DNA from: a bacterium
GTDB lineage: Bacteria; UBA9089; CG2-30-40-21; SBAY01
DNA: 24,783 nt
Assembly (NCBI GenBank): GCA_040757115.1
Contig: JBFLYA010000037.1
Span: forward strand, 1-24,783
Direction of reading: 5' to 3'
The notes below the pieces were generated by a model that was given only the letters and a program-made list of their open reading frames with translations, did no database searches and was not told the origin of the DNA. Shown here one piece after another: positions 13,906-22,833 of this stretch (within the stretch, counting starts at the first letter, position 1; each line of letters starts with the position of its first letter). A program made the translations under genes and the position numbers.

Positions 13906-13923
13906 AAAGGAGGTGATAAAGAA
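13906..13923 (+). promoter_or_regulatory. Extended Shine-Dalgarno of DUF11 gene 3
   Basis: AAAGGAGGTGAT (13906-13917), 12 bases complementary to the 16S rRNA 3' end, before ATG 13924. An upstream twin (AAAGGAGGT, about 13847-13855) precedes ATG 13864 in the same frame. Using it would add 20 basic residues in front of the signal peptide. Confidence 0.7.
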
Positions 13924-14901
13924 ATGCAAAATGCAAAAAGCAAAATGCAAAAAGGTTTCTTATTAGCTGTGCTAAGCTTAGGGCTGATGATGGTTTTAGC
14001 ACCAGAGACAGTTAATGCACAAGTAGGGACGAGTGGGACGACTGCAAATACACAGATACTTAACATGGCAACTGCTACCTATGTAATAGGTGGTAACACC
14101 AGAACTACCACCACGAATATCTCTATCACAGTAGGACAGATATACGGTGGTAGCTGGACTGTCCCGGCAGATAAGGATGGTATACCCAATGGAACGGTAG
14201 AGTATATCTATACTCTAGATAACAAGGGGAATGCCGCAGATACCTTTAACTTAACCTTAGGTACTACCAGTTTGCCAAGTGGTTGGACTGCCGAAATTCG
14301 AGTAAATGGTGTTGCGACGACTACTATTACCTTAGCTGAAGATGCTGTTGGCACATTTGCAGTCAGAGTATCAATATCAGCTACGGCACAAAATGGTGAT
14401 AAAGGGACGGTAAGTATAACAACAACTACTACTGCCGATGGTGGGACATATACGGTTGGTAATTGGATATACGGTGGATTAGACTTGCTCAGCGACACAA
14501 GAACAACTACAGCACAGTCAGCAGTGATAACTCTGACCAAAACTATTTATTCATACGGAACACCAACAGGATATGGAGGTAGTAACTCATATGTACCAGG
14601 TGGGACGATAACTTACATGATTACCTACCGCAATGAGGGTGCAGCCACAGCAACAGATGTGACAATTACTGATATAATTCCAGCTCATACAACTTATGCT
14701 CCGGAGACAATGAGAATAGGGACTTCAGGCGCTACCTATGAAAGTGCTGAATATGATAAGGCTGATGATGATGATGATGGTTCAGAATCACCACCTTGTG
14801 CAAATTGGAACATTACCACTACTGGCGCAGTAACATTTAAACTGGGTGATGTTAGACCTAATGCAGAGGGAAGATTATTCTTTAGAGTATACATCAAGTA
14901 G
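13924..14901 (+). CDS. Secreted DUF11-type protein, paralog 3
   Basis: 325 residues from ATG 13924. It is the near-identical tandem copy of the gene at 12482, with the same signal peptide, NEW3-like sandwich and C-terminal DUF11-like domain. The differences cluster in an acidic loop near residue 280, where this copy has EYDKADDDDDGSE in place of NVEDDDDGE. That is a length change in a GAT-triplet run that looks like slippage. The third of its four start-region heptamers is altered (AAGCAAA instead of ATGCAAA), which removes one alternative ATG. Probably secreted and surface-associated; the exact role is not known. Confidence 0.85.
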   Translation: MQNAKSKMQKGFLLAVLSLGLMMVLAPETVNAQVGTSGTTANTQILNMATATYVIGGNTRTTTTNISITVGQIYGGSWTVPADKDGIPNGTVEYIYTLDNKGNAADTFNLTLGTTSLPSGWTAEIRVNGVATTTITLAEDAVGTFAVRVSISATAQNGDKGTVSITTTTTADGGTYTVGNWIYGGLDLLSDTRTTTAQSAVITLTKTIYSYGTPTGYGGSNSYVPGGTITYMITYRNEGAATATDVTITDIIPAHTTYAPETMRIGTSGATYESAEYDKADDDDDGSESPPCANWNITTTGAVTFKLGDVRPNAEGRLFFRVYIK

Positions 14902-15081
14902 TTAAAAGATGAGGGTTAAAAAAGTCATAACTGGTGTATGCAGTATCAAAACTATAGTTGTGTCCAATTTGTAGAGAGCTTAGTGTGCCTAAAATAGTAT
15001 TGGAGGTCGAGATTTATATCTTGACAAAAAGAGAGATTGTCGATGTTAGAAAAATCGACTTAGAGTGGAGGACTGCGTGCA

Positions 15082-15165
15082 ATGAAGGGACAAAGGTGTC
15101 TTTGTATCCAGAAGAGGCTTGGAGTGTCTTTTAGAAGCTACCATTGTGCTTGTAAGAGGATGTAA
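15082..15165 (+). CDS. Possible 27-residue CxC...CxC micropeptide (copy 2)
   Basis: Duplicate of the frame at 13628-13711 with GGAGG upstream, the same four cysteines and one Leu-to-Phe substitution. The frame is intact in both copies. Coding status is unproven. Confidence 0.25.
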   Translation: MKGQRCLCIQKRLGVSFRSYHCACKRM

Positions 15166-15200
15166 TGAAGGAAAAAGGGAAAAAAGATTAACAAATATAT

Positions 15201-15253
15201 AAACACAGATTATTTATAGATTTATCAGTGTTAATCTGGGTGAATCTGTGGTT
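15201..15253. repeat. CACAGATT...AATCTGTG inverted word repeat
   Basis: AAACACAGATTA on the left faces GTGTTAATCTG and GAATCTGTGGTT on the right. The same CACAGATTAACACGG vocabulary occurs at 12155. It lies just before the next gene and creates an accidental upstream GTG in frame with that gene. Confidence 0.5.
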
Positions 15254-15292
15254 AAATTTACCACGGTCATAAAAAAGGATAGGTTAAAGAAA

Positions 15293-16498
15293 ATGAAAAA
15301 GACAAAATTCTATCAGGTAATGATAACTATTTGTACTATATTAGTATCTTTGCAAGCTCCTATTGTATCTGCTCAGCTTACTCCAGCAGGAACTATCGTT
15401 ACCAATGGTGGAGATAATGTTATCTTAAGTTATAATAATAAAGAACATAATGTCTGCAATGTTGTAAGTTTTCCAGTAGGACAGGTGTATGAACTCTCAC
15501 TTACTAATCTCACAGGTGTAGGGTTAAGTATTTCTCCTGGAGAGACAGTTTATTATAGCTATACCGTGAAGAATACAGGAAATGGAACTGATACTATACA
15601 CTTATCTTGTGAGATAACCCAAGGCTCTGGAGGAACCTGGACTGCACGATTAGTTTCATCTAATCCAGGAACTGGTTCTATTCCTCCTTCTATAAATATT
15701 CCACCAGATACTACTTATTCTTATTATATCAAAGTTACCTCTCCTATAACTTCAACTCCAGAAGACTACTGTGTTATCAGAGCAATAGCAAAGAATTCTT
15801 ATTATCATACCCATAACAGTAGCGATGGTTGGCCAATAGGAGCAAGTGCTGATATTCAAACTGATGCTATAACTACTACGATATTACCTATCGGAATTAT
15901 AAGTAAAATAGTGTTAAGTAGTAATATTACAACAATACAAGTGGATGCACCATCAACCTTATTTACTATTCAGACTCAAGATAAGTATAATAATCCTGTT
16001 AATGTTGGTACTGATACTTTAATTTGTTTAAATTCTACCTCTCCAACGGGTAAATTTGCTACTTCAAATATAGGGCCATGGGATGATACACTATTAGTTA
16101 TTATTCCTAATGGAAGTAATACTGTCAGTTTCTATTATAAAGATACCAATAATGGTATCTTCATCATTACTGCTACAGAATATCCAGATATGGGTTGGAT
16201 TGAGGGCAAAAGACAGATAGTCATTGTTGTAGGAGACATTAGCAAAGTAACTAATTATCCCAATCCGTTTGATATGACGACAATCAACAGTATCTCTATT
16301 GGACCATTACCACTTAATACACAGGTTAAAATATATACCTTAGATTTGAGATTAGTTCGGACATTATACGAGCAAAATGGAGAGGTGATTTGGGATGGTA
16401 GAAATGAAGGAGGAGAGAAGGTAGCAAGTGGAATTTATATCTATTTAGTTGAGTCTGATAAGGGACATAAGGTCGGTAAGATAACCTTAATAAAATAA
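15293..16498 (+). CDS. Secreted protein with NEW3-like, Ig-like and C-terminal FlgD/type IX-like tail domains
   Basis: 401 residues from ATG 15293. An in-frame GTG at 15248 would add 15 residues but lies inside a repeat word, and the signal peptide (KFYQVMITICTILVSLQAPI, cleavage near VSA-Q) fits ATG 15293. The N-terminal part (about 28-195) echoes the DUF11 paralogs (VYYSYTVKNTGNGTDTI matches their NEW3-like core). An invasin-like Ig domain follows (about 198-312). The C-terminal module (about 318-401) begins NYPNPF at 321-326, contains VKIYTLDLRLVRTL and WDGRNEGGEKVASGIYIYLV, and ends GKITLIK. This is the FlgD Ig-like / type A sorting-tail pattern of type IX-like cargo. Only 23 bases separate it from the next gene, so they probably form an operon. 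Confidence 0.8.
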   Translation: MKKTKFYQVMITICTILVSLQAPIVSAQLTPAGTIVTNGGDNVILSYNNKEHNVCNVVSFPVGQVYELSLTNLTGVGLSISPGETVYYSYTVKNTGNGTDTIHLSCEITQGSGGTWTARLVSSNPGTGSIPPSINIPPDTTYSYYIKVTSPITSTPEDYCVIRAIAKNSYYHTHNSSDGWPIGASADIQTDAITTTILPIGIISKIVLSSNITTIQVDAPSTLFTIQTQDKYNNPVNVGTDTLICLNSTSPTGKFATSNIGPWDDTLLVIIPNGSNTVSFYYKDTNNGIFIITATEYPDMGWIEGKRQIVIVVGDISKVTNYPNPFDMTTINSISIGPLPLNTQVKIYTLDLRLVRTLYEQNGEVIWDGRNEGGEKVASGIYIYLVESDKGHKVGKITLIK

Positions 16499-16521
16499 AT
16501 TATTAAAAGGGGGTTTTAAAA

Positions 16522-17823
16522 ATGAGAAGAATAGTAATTTGTTGTATGTTGGTAGTACTGCTTTTAGTATTAGTAGCAGAGACTTATGCTGGGAGTGCTG
16601 GTAGTACTGGTGGAGCTTTTTTAAGGATTGGGATGGGTGCAAGAGCAATTGGTATAGGTAGTGCATTTACCTCAATAGCAGATGATGTAAGTAGCATCTA
16701 TTGGAATCCTGCAGGGTTGAGCAAGTTAAAATATAAAGAGGCATTATTTATGCATACCCAATGGGTGACAGATATTAAAAGTGAGTATTTAGCTCAAGCT
16801 CAACCACTTAAATATGGTGGTTATGGAGTTAGTCTACTATATTTATACACCACTGATATAAGACGTAATAAGTTAGGAAAAGAAAGTGGTAGTTTTAATA
16901 ATTATGACTCCTGCGTTACATTAGCATACGGTTATAAGCTAAATTCTAATATTTCATTAGGCTTAAGTTTAAAAATTATCTCTGGCTGTCTTGATACTAC
17001 CAAAGCAAATTCCTACTGCATAGATATTGGTGGATTATATAAAAGAGATAATTTAAGATTAGGTGCAGTAATACAAAATTTAGGTTTAGGAATGAAATTT
17101 CGAGATGAAAGTGACCCTATGCCAATTAATTTTAAGTTAGGTGCGGGATATAAATTATTAGATAAAAACCTTACCTTAGCCGTAGATATTGATAAACCCA
17201 TAGATGATAACATTAGCATTAAGTTAGGTACAGAATATTCATATAAAGATACAATTATAGGCAGGATAGGGTATCAAATCGGTAGAGATGTAGGTGGTTT
17301 AAGTACAGGTATAGGATTTAAATTCAGGGATTATAAATTAGATTATGCCTTTGTACCCTATGATAAATTGGGTAATACTCATCGCATTTCACTTACTATG
17401 CAATTTGCTCCTAAAATAGAAGAAAAGCCACCTATCCCAAAAGTAATACCACCTATTCCCAAAGATCTAAAACCTACACCTGTTCCAGAAGTAATAGAAA
17501 TGCAGCCAACTGTAATTGTTTATAATTGGAGAGGTATAATAACACCAGATGGAGATGGGATTGAGGATATGGCTACTTTTAATATTAGAGTTGGAGGATT
17601 TAAATACCCAATAGAAACCTGGGAATTAAATATTACTACTACTGAAGATAAATCAGTCAAAATATTTGTCGGGTCAGGAAAACCGCCATTTACTATTGTA
17701 TGGGATGGCAGAAACAATGAAGGTCAAATAGTACCTATTGGAACATATTTCTATATTTTATATATAAAAGATAGTGCTGGTAATAAATTTTGCTCAGATA
17801 AACAGAGTGTTATAATAAGATAG
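16522..17823 (+). CDS. PorV/PorQ-like outer-membrane barrel fused to a FlgD-like domain
   Basis: 433 residues with a signal peptide (IVICCMLVVLLLVLVAETYA, residue 23). The barrel part (about 24-297) opens with the family signature GAFLRIGMGARAIGIGSAF, then DDVSSIYWNPAGL, and continues as amphipathic beta strands (UPF0164/PorV type). A proline-rich linker (about 298-327, repeated PPIPK) leads to a C-terminal Ig-like module (about 328-433) with TPDGDGIEDMATF at 341-353 and WDGRNNEGQIVPIGTYFYIL starting at Trp394. In Bacteroidota, PorV is the outer-membrane shuttle receiving type IX cargo. The fusion to a cargo-like tail is unusual. AAAAGGGGG (16505-16513) sets the start. Role as a secretion component is inference. 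Confidence 0.8.
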   Translation: MRRIVICCMLVVLLLVLVAETYAGSAGSTGGAFLRIGMGARAIGIGSAFTSIADDVSSIYWNPAGLSKLKYKEALFMHTQWVTDIKSEYLAQAQPLKYGGYGVSLLYLYTTDIRRNKLGKESGSFNNYDSCVTLAYGYKLNSNISLGLSLKIISGCLDTTKANSYCIDIGGLYKRDNLRLGAVIQNLGLGMKFRDESDPMPINFKLGAGYKLLDKNLTLAVDIDKPIDDNISIKLGTEYSYKDTIIGRIGYQIGRDVGGLSTGIGFKFRDYKLDYAFVPYDKLGNTHRISLTMQFAPKIEEKPPIPKVIPPIPKDLKPTPVPEVIEMQPTVIVYNWRGIITPDGDGIEDMATFNIRVGGFKYPIETWELNITTTEDKSVKIFVGSGKPPFTIVWDGRNNEGQIVPIGTYFYILYIKDSAGNKFCSDKQSVIIR

Positions 17824-17907
17824 AAACATTATCTACTTCAACTGATAGGAAATTGCTTTTTGAGTGTTTTGGGTATTATATCCATTTGTGCCTATTATAA
17901 AAATATT

Positions 17908-18039
17908 GTAACTATTCACCACGAAGAGCACGAAGGACACAAAGATTTTACAGAACAAATCTCTTTATGCCTTCTTTCAATCTTTCCACATTGAAATTTA
18001 TCAATAGACCAACCTTGATATTTGCCAATTTCATATATG
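17908..18039. mobile_element. Left end of a GTAAC-type element carrying a GxxExxY gene remnant (copy 2)
   Basis: Starts GTAACTATTCA (17908-17918), followed by CACGAAGAG-type words and the remnant at 17948. It matches 5171-5302 base for base except around 17940-17947. It stops where a different palindromic element begins (18042). No right GTTAC terminus follows. Confidence 0.7.
17948..18037 (-). pseudogene. 3' remnant of a GxxExxY-family gene (copy 2)
   Basis: The same 29 C-terminal codons plus TAA as at 5211-5300 ([15 protein letters not shown], then [14 protein letters not shown]). The shared break point shows that both copies derive from one truncated element. The sequence upstream of the gene remnant is foreign repeat DNA. 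Nonfunctional as it stands. Confidence 0.65.
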
Positions 18040-18041
18040 TC

Positions 18042-18213
18042 GGGACGGTTCATTTTATCGTTTTCCCTATGATTTGTTTCGGATATACATTTGTAAACAT
18101 TCACAGAAAGTTGAAATTGGAAATTAGAAATTGGGCTTTTATTTCTCCCCCTAATTTCTAATTTCAACTCCATTTTCTAACCGCAAGTTTTCAAACAAAA
18201 GTGAACCGTTCCC
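18042..18213. repeat. GGGACGGTTCA-ended nested palindrome
   Basis: GGGACGGTTCA (18042-18052) faces TGAACCGTTCCC (18202-18213) with one mismatch. The inner arms AGTTGAAAT...AAATTAGAAATT (18109-18132) and the complementary 18153-18169 form a strong stem. Such GGGACGGTTC ends recall dispersed REP-type palindromes of other bacteria. It adjoins the GxxExxY remnant on one side and the tamB promoter on the other. Confidence 0.6.
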
Positions 18214-18223
18214 CTTTTTTCTA

Positions 18224-18251
18224 TTGACAATTTATGATTTTAGGGTATAAT
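18224..18251 (+). promoter_or_regulatory. Consensus promoter of tamB, positioned for a leaderless mRNA
   Basis: TTGACA (18224-18229), a 16-base spacer and TATAAT (18246-18251). The expected transcription start, 6-8 bases beyond the -10 box, falls at about 18257-18259, on the ATG itself (18259). There is no room for a Shine-Dalgarno sequence in the transcript. Confidence 0.8.
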
Positions 18252-18258
18252 TTTAAGT

Positions 18259-21200
18259 ATGAGAATACCCATAATTATCTTTATTGCCATTATTTTATCA
18301 GGTATTGGTATTTACTATGTCTGGCAAAAGGGCATTCCACAAGGTTGGGTAAAAACTAAGATTATTAATGAGGTAGAAAAAAGGATTAATGGTAACCTCA
18401 CGATAAAAAGCCTGCATTTTAAATTCCCGGACCAGGCCATCCTTGAGGGTGTAAAACTAAACTCTATTGCAGAAATAGAGAAAATAGTCTGTAACTACAA
18501 TTTAATAACACCAATTATCCAGCGGGGTAAATTGGAAAGCGGCGTATCTAAAATAGTTATTATTAACCCTTCTCTGGAGCTTTATCGGGATAAGACAGGA
18601 AAGTGGAATGTTTCCTCTATCTTTAAAGATTCCTATGAACCAACAAAAAAATCTCCTTCAATGACTATCCTTATCAAAAAGGCAACATTGAAAGTTAAAG
18701 ATGAGATATTCGGAACTCAAACTACACTCACCGACCTCTACCTATCTTATTATCCCGAGGGGCCACCACCTTATTTTCACATTCGGCTGGGACATGAAAT
18801 GAAAATCAGTGGCAATATTTATCAAACCTCTCCTTTAACAGCGAGTTTTAACCTACGGATTATCAAAAAGGAATTATCGCCTTATGCCGAATTTTTAAAA
18901 ACACCCTGGGTTAATTTATTACAGGGGCAAATAAGTGGAAATATCTCAGGTGAAATCAAAGATAAAAATATAACTTTATTCAAGAGTAATTTATATCTAA
19001 ATAAAGGTGTAGTTAAATTAACACATCTTGAGCCGCCAATTACAAATATAACCGGTAATTTCTCACTGGAAGATAACCACAGTATAATCGCTGAGAAGAT
19101 AAAGTTTAAGTTCAAAGATATTGATTTTACTACTCAAAATTTCTACATCAAAAATATGGCCGGGGGAATAGAGTTTAGGACTTCTAAATTTTCTCCACAA
19201 AGTTTAGGAGATATTTTCCCATATTTGAAAAAATTAAACTTAAAAAGTATCTTAAAATTTAAAGGGAAATTTGATTTCGGACATAGTTTTAGTTTGATGG
19301 GAGAGGCAGAATTGCTTAATCAAACACAAACAGGATACAAATTCCCCATCCTGACTAAATTCAGATATAAAAATAAGCGATTTGAGGAGATTTCTCTGGT
19401 TATTGCCAAAAACACACAAATAACAGGTAAATTAACCCTTCAACAAGAATTAAACCTTAAGGCTAAATTTGACCAGAGCAATTTACTTCCTTTATTAACC
19501 CTCGCAGGTAAAGAAGAATTAGGAAAAGGCACGATTACCGGCGAAATAACCACCTTCGGAAAACTAAACGATATTCAATATAATGGTGACTTGAAATTAC
19601 AAATACAAGAAAATCCATCAGTTAATGAAATTGTGGCAAAACTTAAAGGGGATAAAAAATCTATTGTCTTTAGTGGACAGATTGTTCAACCTCAAGGGAA
19701 AATAGACATCGAAGGAAAAGGGACAAGAGCGGAGATGGATGAGCCTTTTTCGTTATTATTAAACGGTAAATTAAATGAATATAACTTTCTCAATCGGTTT
19801 GTTTGTGCCAATATTTCCTTTGACGGTAAATTAAGCACGAAAACAAGATTGATTGGTGGACAAATTAAGGCAGAAAATATTATTATTGATAAAAAATCTT
19901 ACCTTCCCTGTCAGGGAAGTTTAATCTATAACCACCCAGACCTGAACATTACCACTTCACCTGAAAACAAACAATTAGAACTTGTGGCTAAAATCACACT
20001 TTCCCAACCCCTTTCTTACGCAATGCAAATTAAAACAAAAGATGTCAACCTGGGGATATTGACTCAAAACTTTGAAGGAACATTTGATGGAGAATTTGAT
20101 ATAAAAAAGATATTCGGGCAGAAAACAACTATCATTGGCAAATCATTTAAGGTTAATTTAATCAATGGTAGAAGTGTGGATGGGGATTTTAAACTCGAAA
20201 GAATAAAAAATAAGGTTTCTATCCTATCTCTTACCTTTAATGAACCGGAAAAAATGAATCTTTGGACTAAAGGAGAGGTAGATTTAACCAGTTCACTTAT
20301 AAATTTAGATGGTAAAATCTGTTATTTAAAACATAAAGATTTAATCCTGACCGCTGATGCTAAATTCAAAGGATACCTTTCAAAATCCGAGTTAAGTGGC
20401 ATTTTAAACCTTACCGGGGGAAAAGTCAATGATTTTCTGATAGATTATGGGAAGATAGATTTTAAGTATGCCCATCAGAAGGTAACCATTAAAGAATCGG
20501 GTATTGTTTTAAGTCACGGTGGGATATTGACTACATTTGGGACATTTACTCTGAAAGGTAATCTTGACCTAAAATTTTCTTTGTTGGGTATGGATTATGA
20601 AGATATGCCGTATGACTACTTTAAAAACTTTAAAGGAGAATTTGATGTCATTGGAGATGTGAAAGGAGATATTGATAATCCTGTTGTTGTGGCATCTGTT
20701 GAGGCTAAAAAGATAATTATTGGACATGAAAAGATAGCTAAAATAGCCGGTAAAGTTAATTATCTTAATCATGAATTTCAGATTGAGCAGGTAAAACTTA
20801 ATGACAGGTCCTCCTTACAAGGCACATTTCGAGTTAAAGATAAATACATAAATGGTCTAATCCAGATTGACAATGAAAAATTAAGCACTATTGCCTGTTT
20901 ATTCTCATTACCAAACCTTCAGGGAATTATAAAAGGGAAACTGACTGCTGAAGGTAACCTGGATAATTTAGTCTTAAAATGTGCGGTCGATATTGAGGAT
21001 TTCCATATACCAGGTTTTGATGCCCGTTATGGTAAGGTTGAGTTCAGTCTCAAAGATAAGATTTTATTATTCCAAAAACTTTATTTTACACAGCACGATG
21101 GCGGAAAAGTGGATTTTAAAAAATACCAGTTAGAGATAAAACCCAATGGTCAAGTAATCCTCACCGCCACCCTGACTAATCTCATTATCACCAATACTAT

Positions 21201-22833
21201 CTTTAATGGTAGAGTTTATTTCACAGGCGAAATTACTCCCTGGGATACAGCAAAGGGAACATTAACAACTAAGAATTTATTAATAAATCAATCTGATGTT
21301 CTTAAAGTATTAGCGGCGCAAATTTCATACGAAAAAGGAATACTAAATTTCCTACCATTACCTGAACCCAATAGCCTTTCAGGTAGAATTAAATTCGGTC
21401 AGAAATTAGAATTTGAGGAAATTAAAATACTTAAAGCAAATGCCGAAAAGCTTAGTCTTAATGGTAGTATCGAATTAGTAGAAAAGAGGTATGATTTAAG
21501 GGTTGCAATGCAGAATTCTGATTTAAGGATTCTACCTTTATGGTTTAAAGAGATAAAACGGCCAGAAGGTAAAGTAGAAGGCTGGTTGCATATCTGTGGT
21601 AATTTTGACGAACCACAATTTGATGGGTCATTGATGATAACTAATGGTGCATTAAATAGGTATCCATTTGCTAAACGAGTAACCAATCTCAATGGACAGA
21701 TTCGAATTGTCAATAATTGGATAGTCAGTAATTCTTTACAGGCAAAGGTTGGAGAGAGTATTTTAGTTATGCAAAGCACCACACCATTTACATTAAAAAG
21801 TATAGATGTTAGTCTGAAAAACTCTCAGGAACCAGTGCCAATAAGTATACCTGGATTTTTTGAAGGCAATATAGATGTGAATATACAAATTAAAGGAGAT
21901 ATTACCGCACCTATCGGCAGTGGCGAAATAAAAATAGTAAATAGCAGATTTACTTTTCCTCCTAAAATAAAAACAGAAGAAGGCAGGATGCAATGGGATA
22001 GGATTATGATTACTGCGGATAAGAATGTTAAATATTATAACGAATATGTTGATGTAACGATAAAAAGAAAGGGTAGTTGGCTTACAGTATCCAACAAAGG
22101 AGATGAAATTTGGGCACAAGGTATCATCTATGCCCAATCAGGTGGACGGGTCAATTATCTGGGCAAATTTTTTACGATAAAAAAAGCTTCACTTGAATTT
22201 AGAGAAGGCAATATTTTCCCTTATCTCTCAGGTTATGCAACCACCAGGCTGGATAAACGCCGAATTGCATTAATTTATGAAGGTTATCTAACTGAGGCAA
22301 AACCTATACTCCAGGCAATTGGCGGTTATCCACCGTTGAATGAAGAACAAATAATCAACGCCTTAGTTATTGGAAATACTGAATATCTGGGAACAACTGA
22401 CCAGGAGACTATTCTAAGACTGGGATTTGAACAGGTCGTGGGCAAAGAGGTTGTTTTCACCTTGTTAGTCCCGCTTGAAAAACAACTCAGTCAACTTATA
22501 GGTATGGATGTCGAGATTAAAACACAGGCATTAAACCGCCTTTTCCAGGAATCTGTTCAGGAAGAGGTAGAAGAACGAAAAACATCATCTATATTTGAAG
22601 AGAGTGAATTTAAGATAGGAAAGTTTATCTCTGATGATGTTTATCTGACTTATCGCGGCATATTAGAACCATGGGAAGAAGAAGAATTCGCTCGACTTAA
22701 ACTTAAACAAGAATTAGGATTAGAATACTACCTATCCGGAAACACATCTCTAAAATATAAATTTACCCCAGAGGGTGTCTGGGAAAAAGGGAATGAATAC
22801 GAGGTGAGAATAGAACGAGAGGTAAGGTTTTAA
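18259..22833 (+). CDS. tamB: TamB-like translocation/assembly protein (AsmA-type, DUF490 C-terminus)
   Basis: 1524 residues, one N-terminal membrane anchor (about 3-22, IPIIIFIAIILSGIGIYYV) and a long beta-rich periplasmic body built from repeating hydrophobic strands. The C-terminal TamB/DUF490 domain (about 1180-1524) contains GGRVNYLGKFFTIKKASLEF, SGYATTRL, GGYPPLNEEQI and a final VRIEREVRF. TamB-type proteins bridge the inner and outer membranes and take part in outer-membrane protein assembly and phospholipid transport. The size is normal to slightly large. No tamA/bamA-like gene is in the window. The start is fixed by the anchor and the promoter at 18224-18251; no ribosome-binding site precedes it. 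The stop codon TAA is followed directly by the GTAAC terminus of the next element. Confidence 0.9.
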   Translation: MRIPIIIFIAIILSGIGIYYVWQKGIPQGWVKTKIINEVEKRINGNLTIKSLHFKFPDQAILEGVKLNSIAEIEKIVCNYNLITPIIQRGKLESGVSKIVIINPSLELYRDKTGKWNVSSIFKDSYEPTKKSPSMTILIKKATLKVKDEIFGTQTTLTDLYLSYYPEGPPPYFHIRLGHEMKISGNIYQTSPLTASFNLRIIKKELSPYAEFLKTPWVNLLQGQISGNISGEIKDKNITLFKSNLYLNKGVVKLTHLEPPITNITGNFSLEDNHSIIAEKIKFKFKDIDFTTQNFYIKNMAGGIEFRTSKFSPQSLGDIFPYLKKLNLKSILKFKGKFDFGHSFSLMGEAELLNQTQTGYKFPILTKFRYKNKRFEEISLVIAKNTQITGKLTLQQELNLKAKFDQSNLLPLLTLAGKEELGKGTITGEITTFGKLNDIQYNGDLKLQIQENPSVNEIVAKLKGDKKSIVFSGQIVQPQGKIDIEGKGTRAEMDEPFSLLLNGKLNEYNFLNRFVCANISFDGKLSTKTRLIGGQIKAENIIIDKKSYLPCQGSLIYNHPDLNITTSPENKQLELVAKITLSQPLSYAMQIKTKDVNLGILTQNFEGTFDGEFDIKKIFGQKTTIIGKSFKVNLINGRSVDGDFKLERIKNKVSILSLTFNEPEKMNLWTKGEVDLTSSLINLDGKICYLKHKDLILTADAKFKGYLSKSELSGILNLTGGKVNDFLIDYGKIDFKYAHQKVTIKESGIVLSHGGILTTFGTFTLKGNLDLKFSLLGMDYEDMPYDYFKNFKGEFDVIGDVKGDIDNPVVVASVEAKKIIIGHEKIAKIAGKVNYLNHEFQIEQVKLNDRSSLQGTFRVKDKYINGLIQIDNEKLSTIACLFSLPNLQGIIKGKLTAEGNLDNLVLKCAVDIEDFHIPGFDARYGKVEFSLKDKILLFQKLYFTQHDGGKVDFKKYQLEIKPNGQVILTATLTNLIITNTIFNGRVYFTGEITPWDTAKGTLTTKNLLINQSDVLKVLAAQISYEKGILNFLPLPEPNSLSGRIKFGQKLEFEEIKILKANAEKLSLNGSIELVEKRYDLRVAMQNSDLRILPLWFKEIKRPEGKVEGWLHICGNFDEPQFDGSLMITNGALNRYPFAKRVTNLNGQIRIVNNWIVSNSLQAKVGESILVMQSTTPFTLKSIDVSLKNSQEPVPISIPGFFEGNIDVNIQIKGDITAPIGSGEIKIVNSRFTFPPKIKTEEGRMQWDRIMITADKNVKYYNEYVDVTIKRKGSWLTVSNKGDEIWAQGIIYAQSGGRVNYLGKFFTIKKASLEFREGNIFPYLSGYATTRLDKRRIALIYEGYLTEAKPILQAIGGYPPLNEEQIINALVIGNTEYLGTTDQETILRLGFEQVVGKEVVFTLLVPLEKQLSQLIGMDVEIKTQALNRLFQESVQEEVEERKTSSIFEESEFKIGKFISDDVYLTYRGILEPWEEEEFARLKLKQELGLEYYLSGNTSLKYKFTPEGVWEKGNEYEVRIEREVRF

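Larger units (their letters stand above)
12323..15184 (+). repeat. Recent tandem duplication of a 1.4-kb gene-plus-flanks unit
   Basis: Unit 1 (about 12323-13733) and unit 2 (about 13764-15184) are nearly identical along leader, coding region and about 285 bases of 3' flank. The offset is 1442-1454 bases because of small indels. Only a few scattered substitutions are seen, including in noncoding DNA, so the event is recent or the copies undergo gene conversion. Unit 1 is followed by a short unrelated stretch (about 13734-13763) before unit 2 begins. Confidence 0.9.

Noticed and set aside
15248-15292. GTG 15248 as start of the FlgD-tailed protein
   Set aside because: It lies inside the AATCTGTGGTT repeat word, has no ribosome-binding site and would extend beyond a clear signal peptide.
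21399-22137. Two 114-127 codon minus-strand frames in tamB
   Set aside because: Antisense shadows of a well-supported 1524-residue protein, without start signals or recognisable domains.
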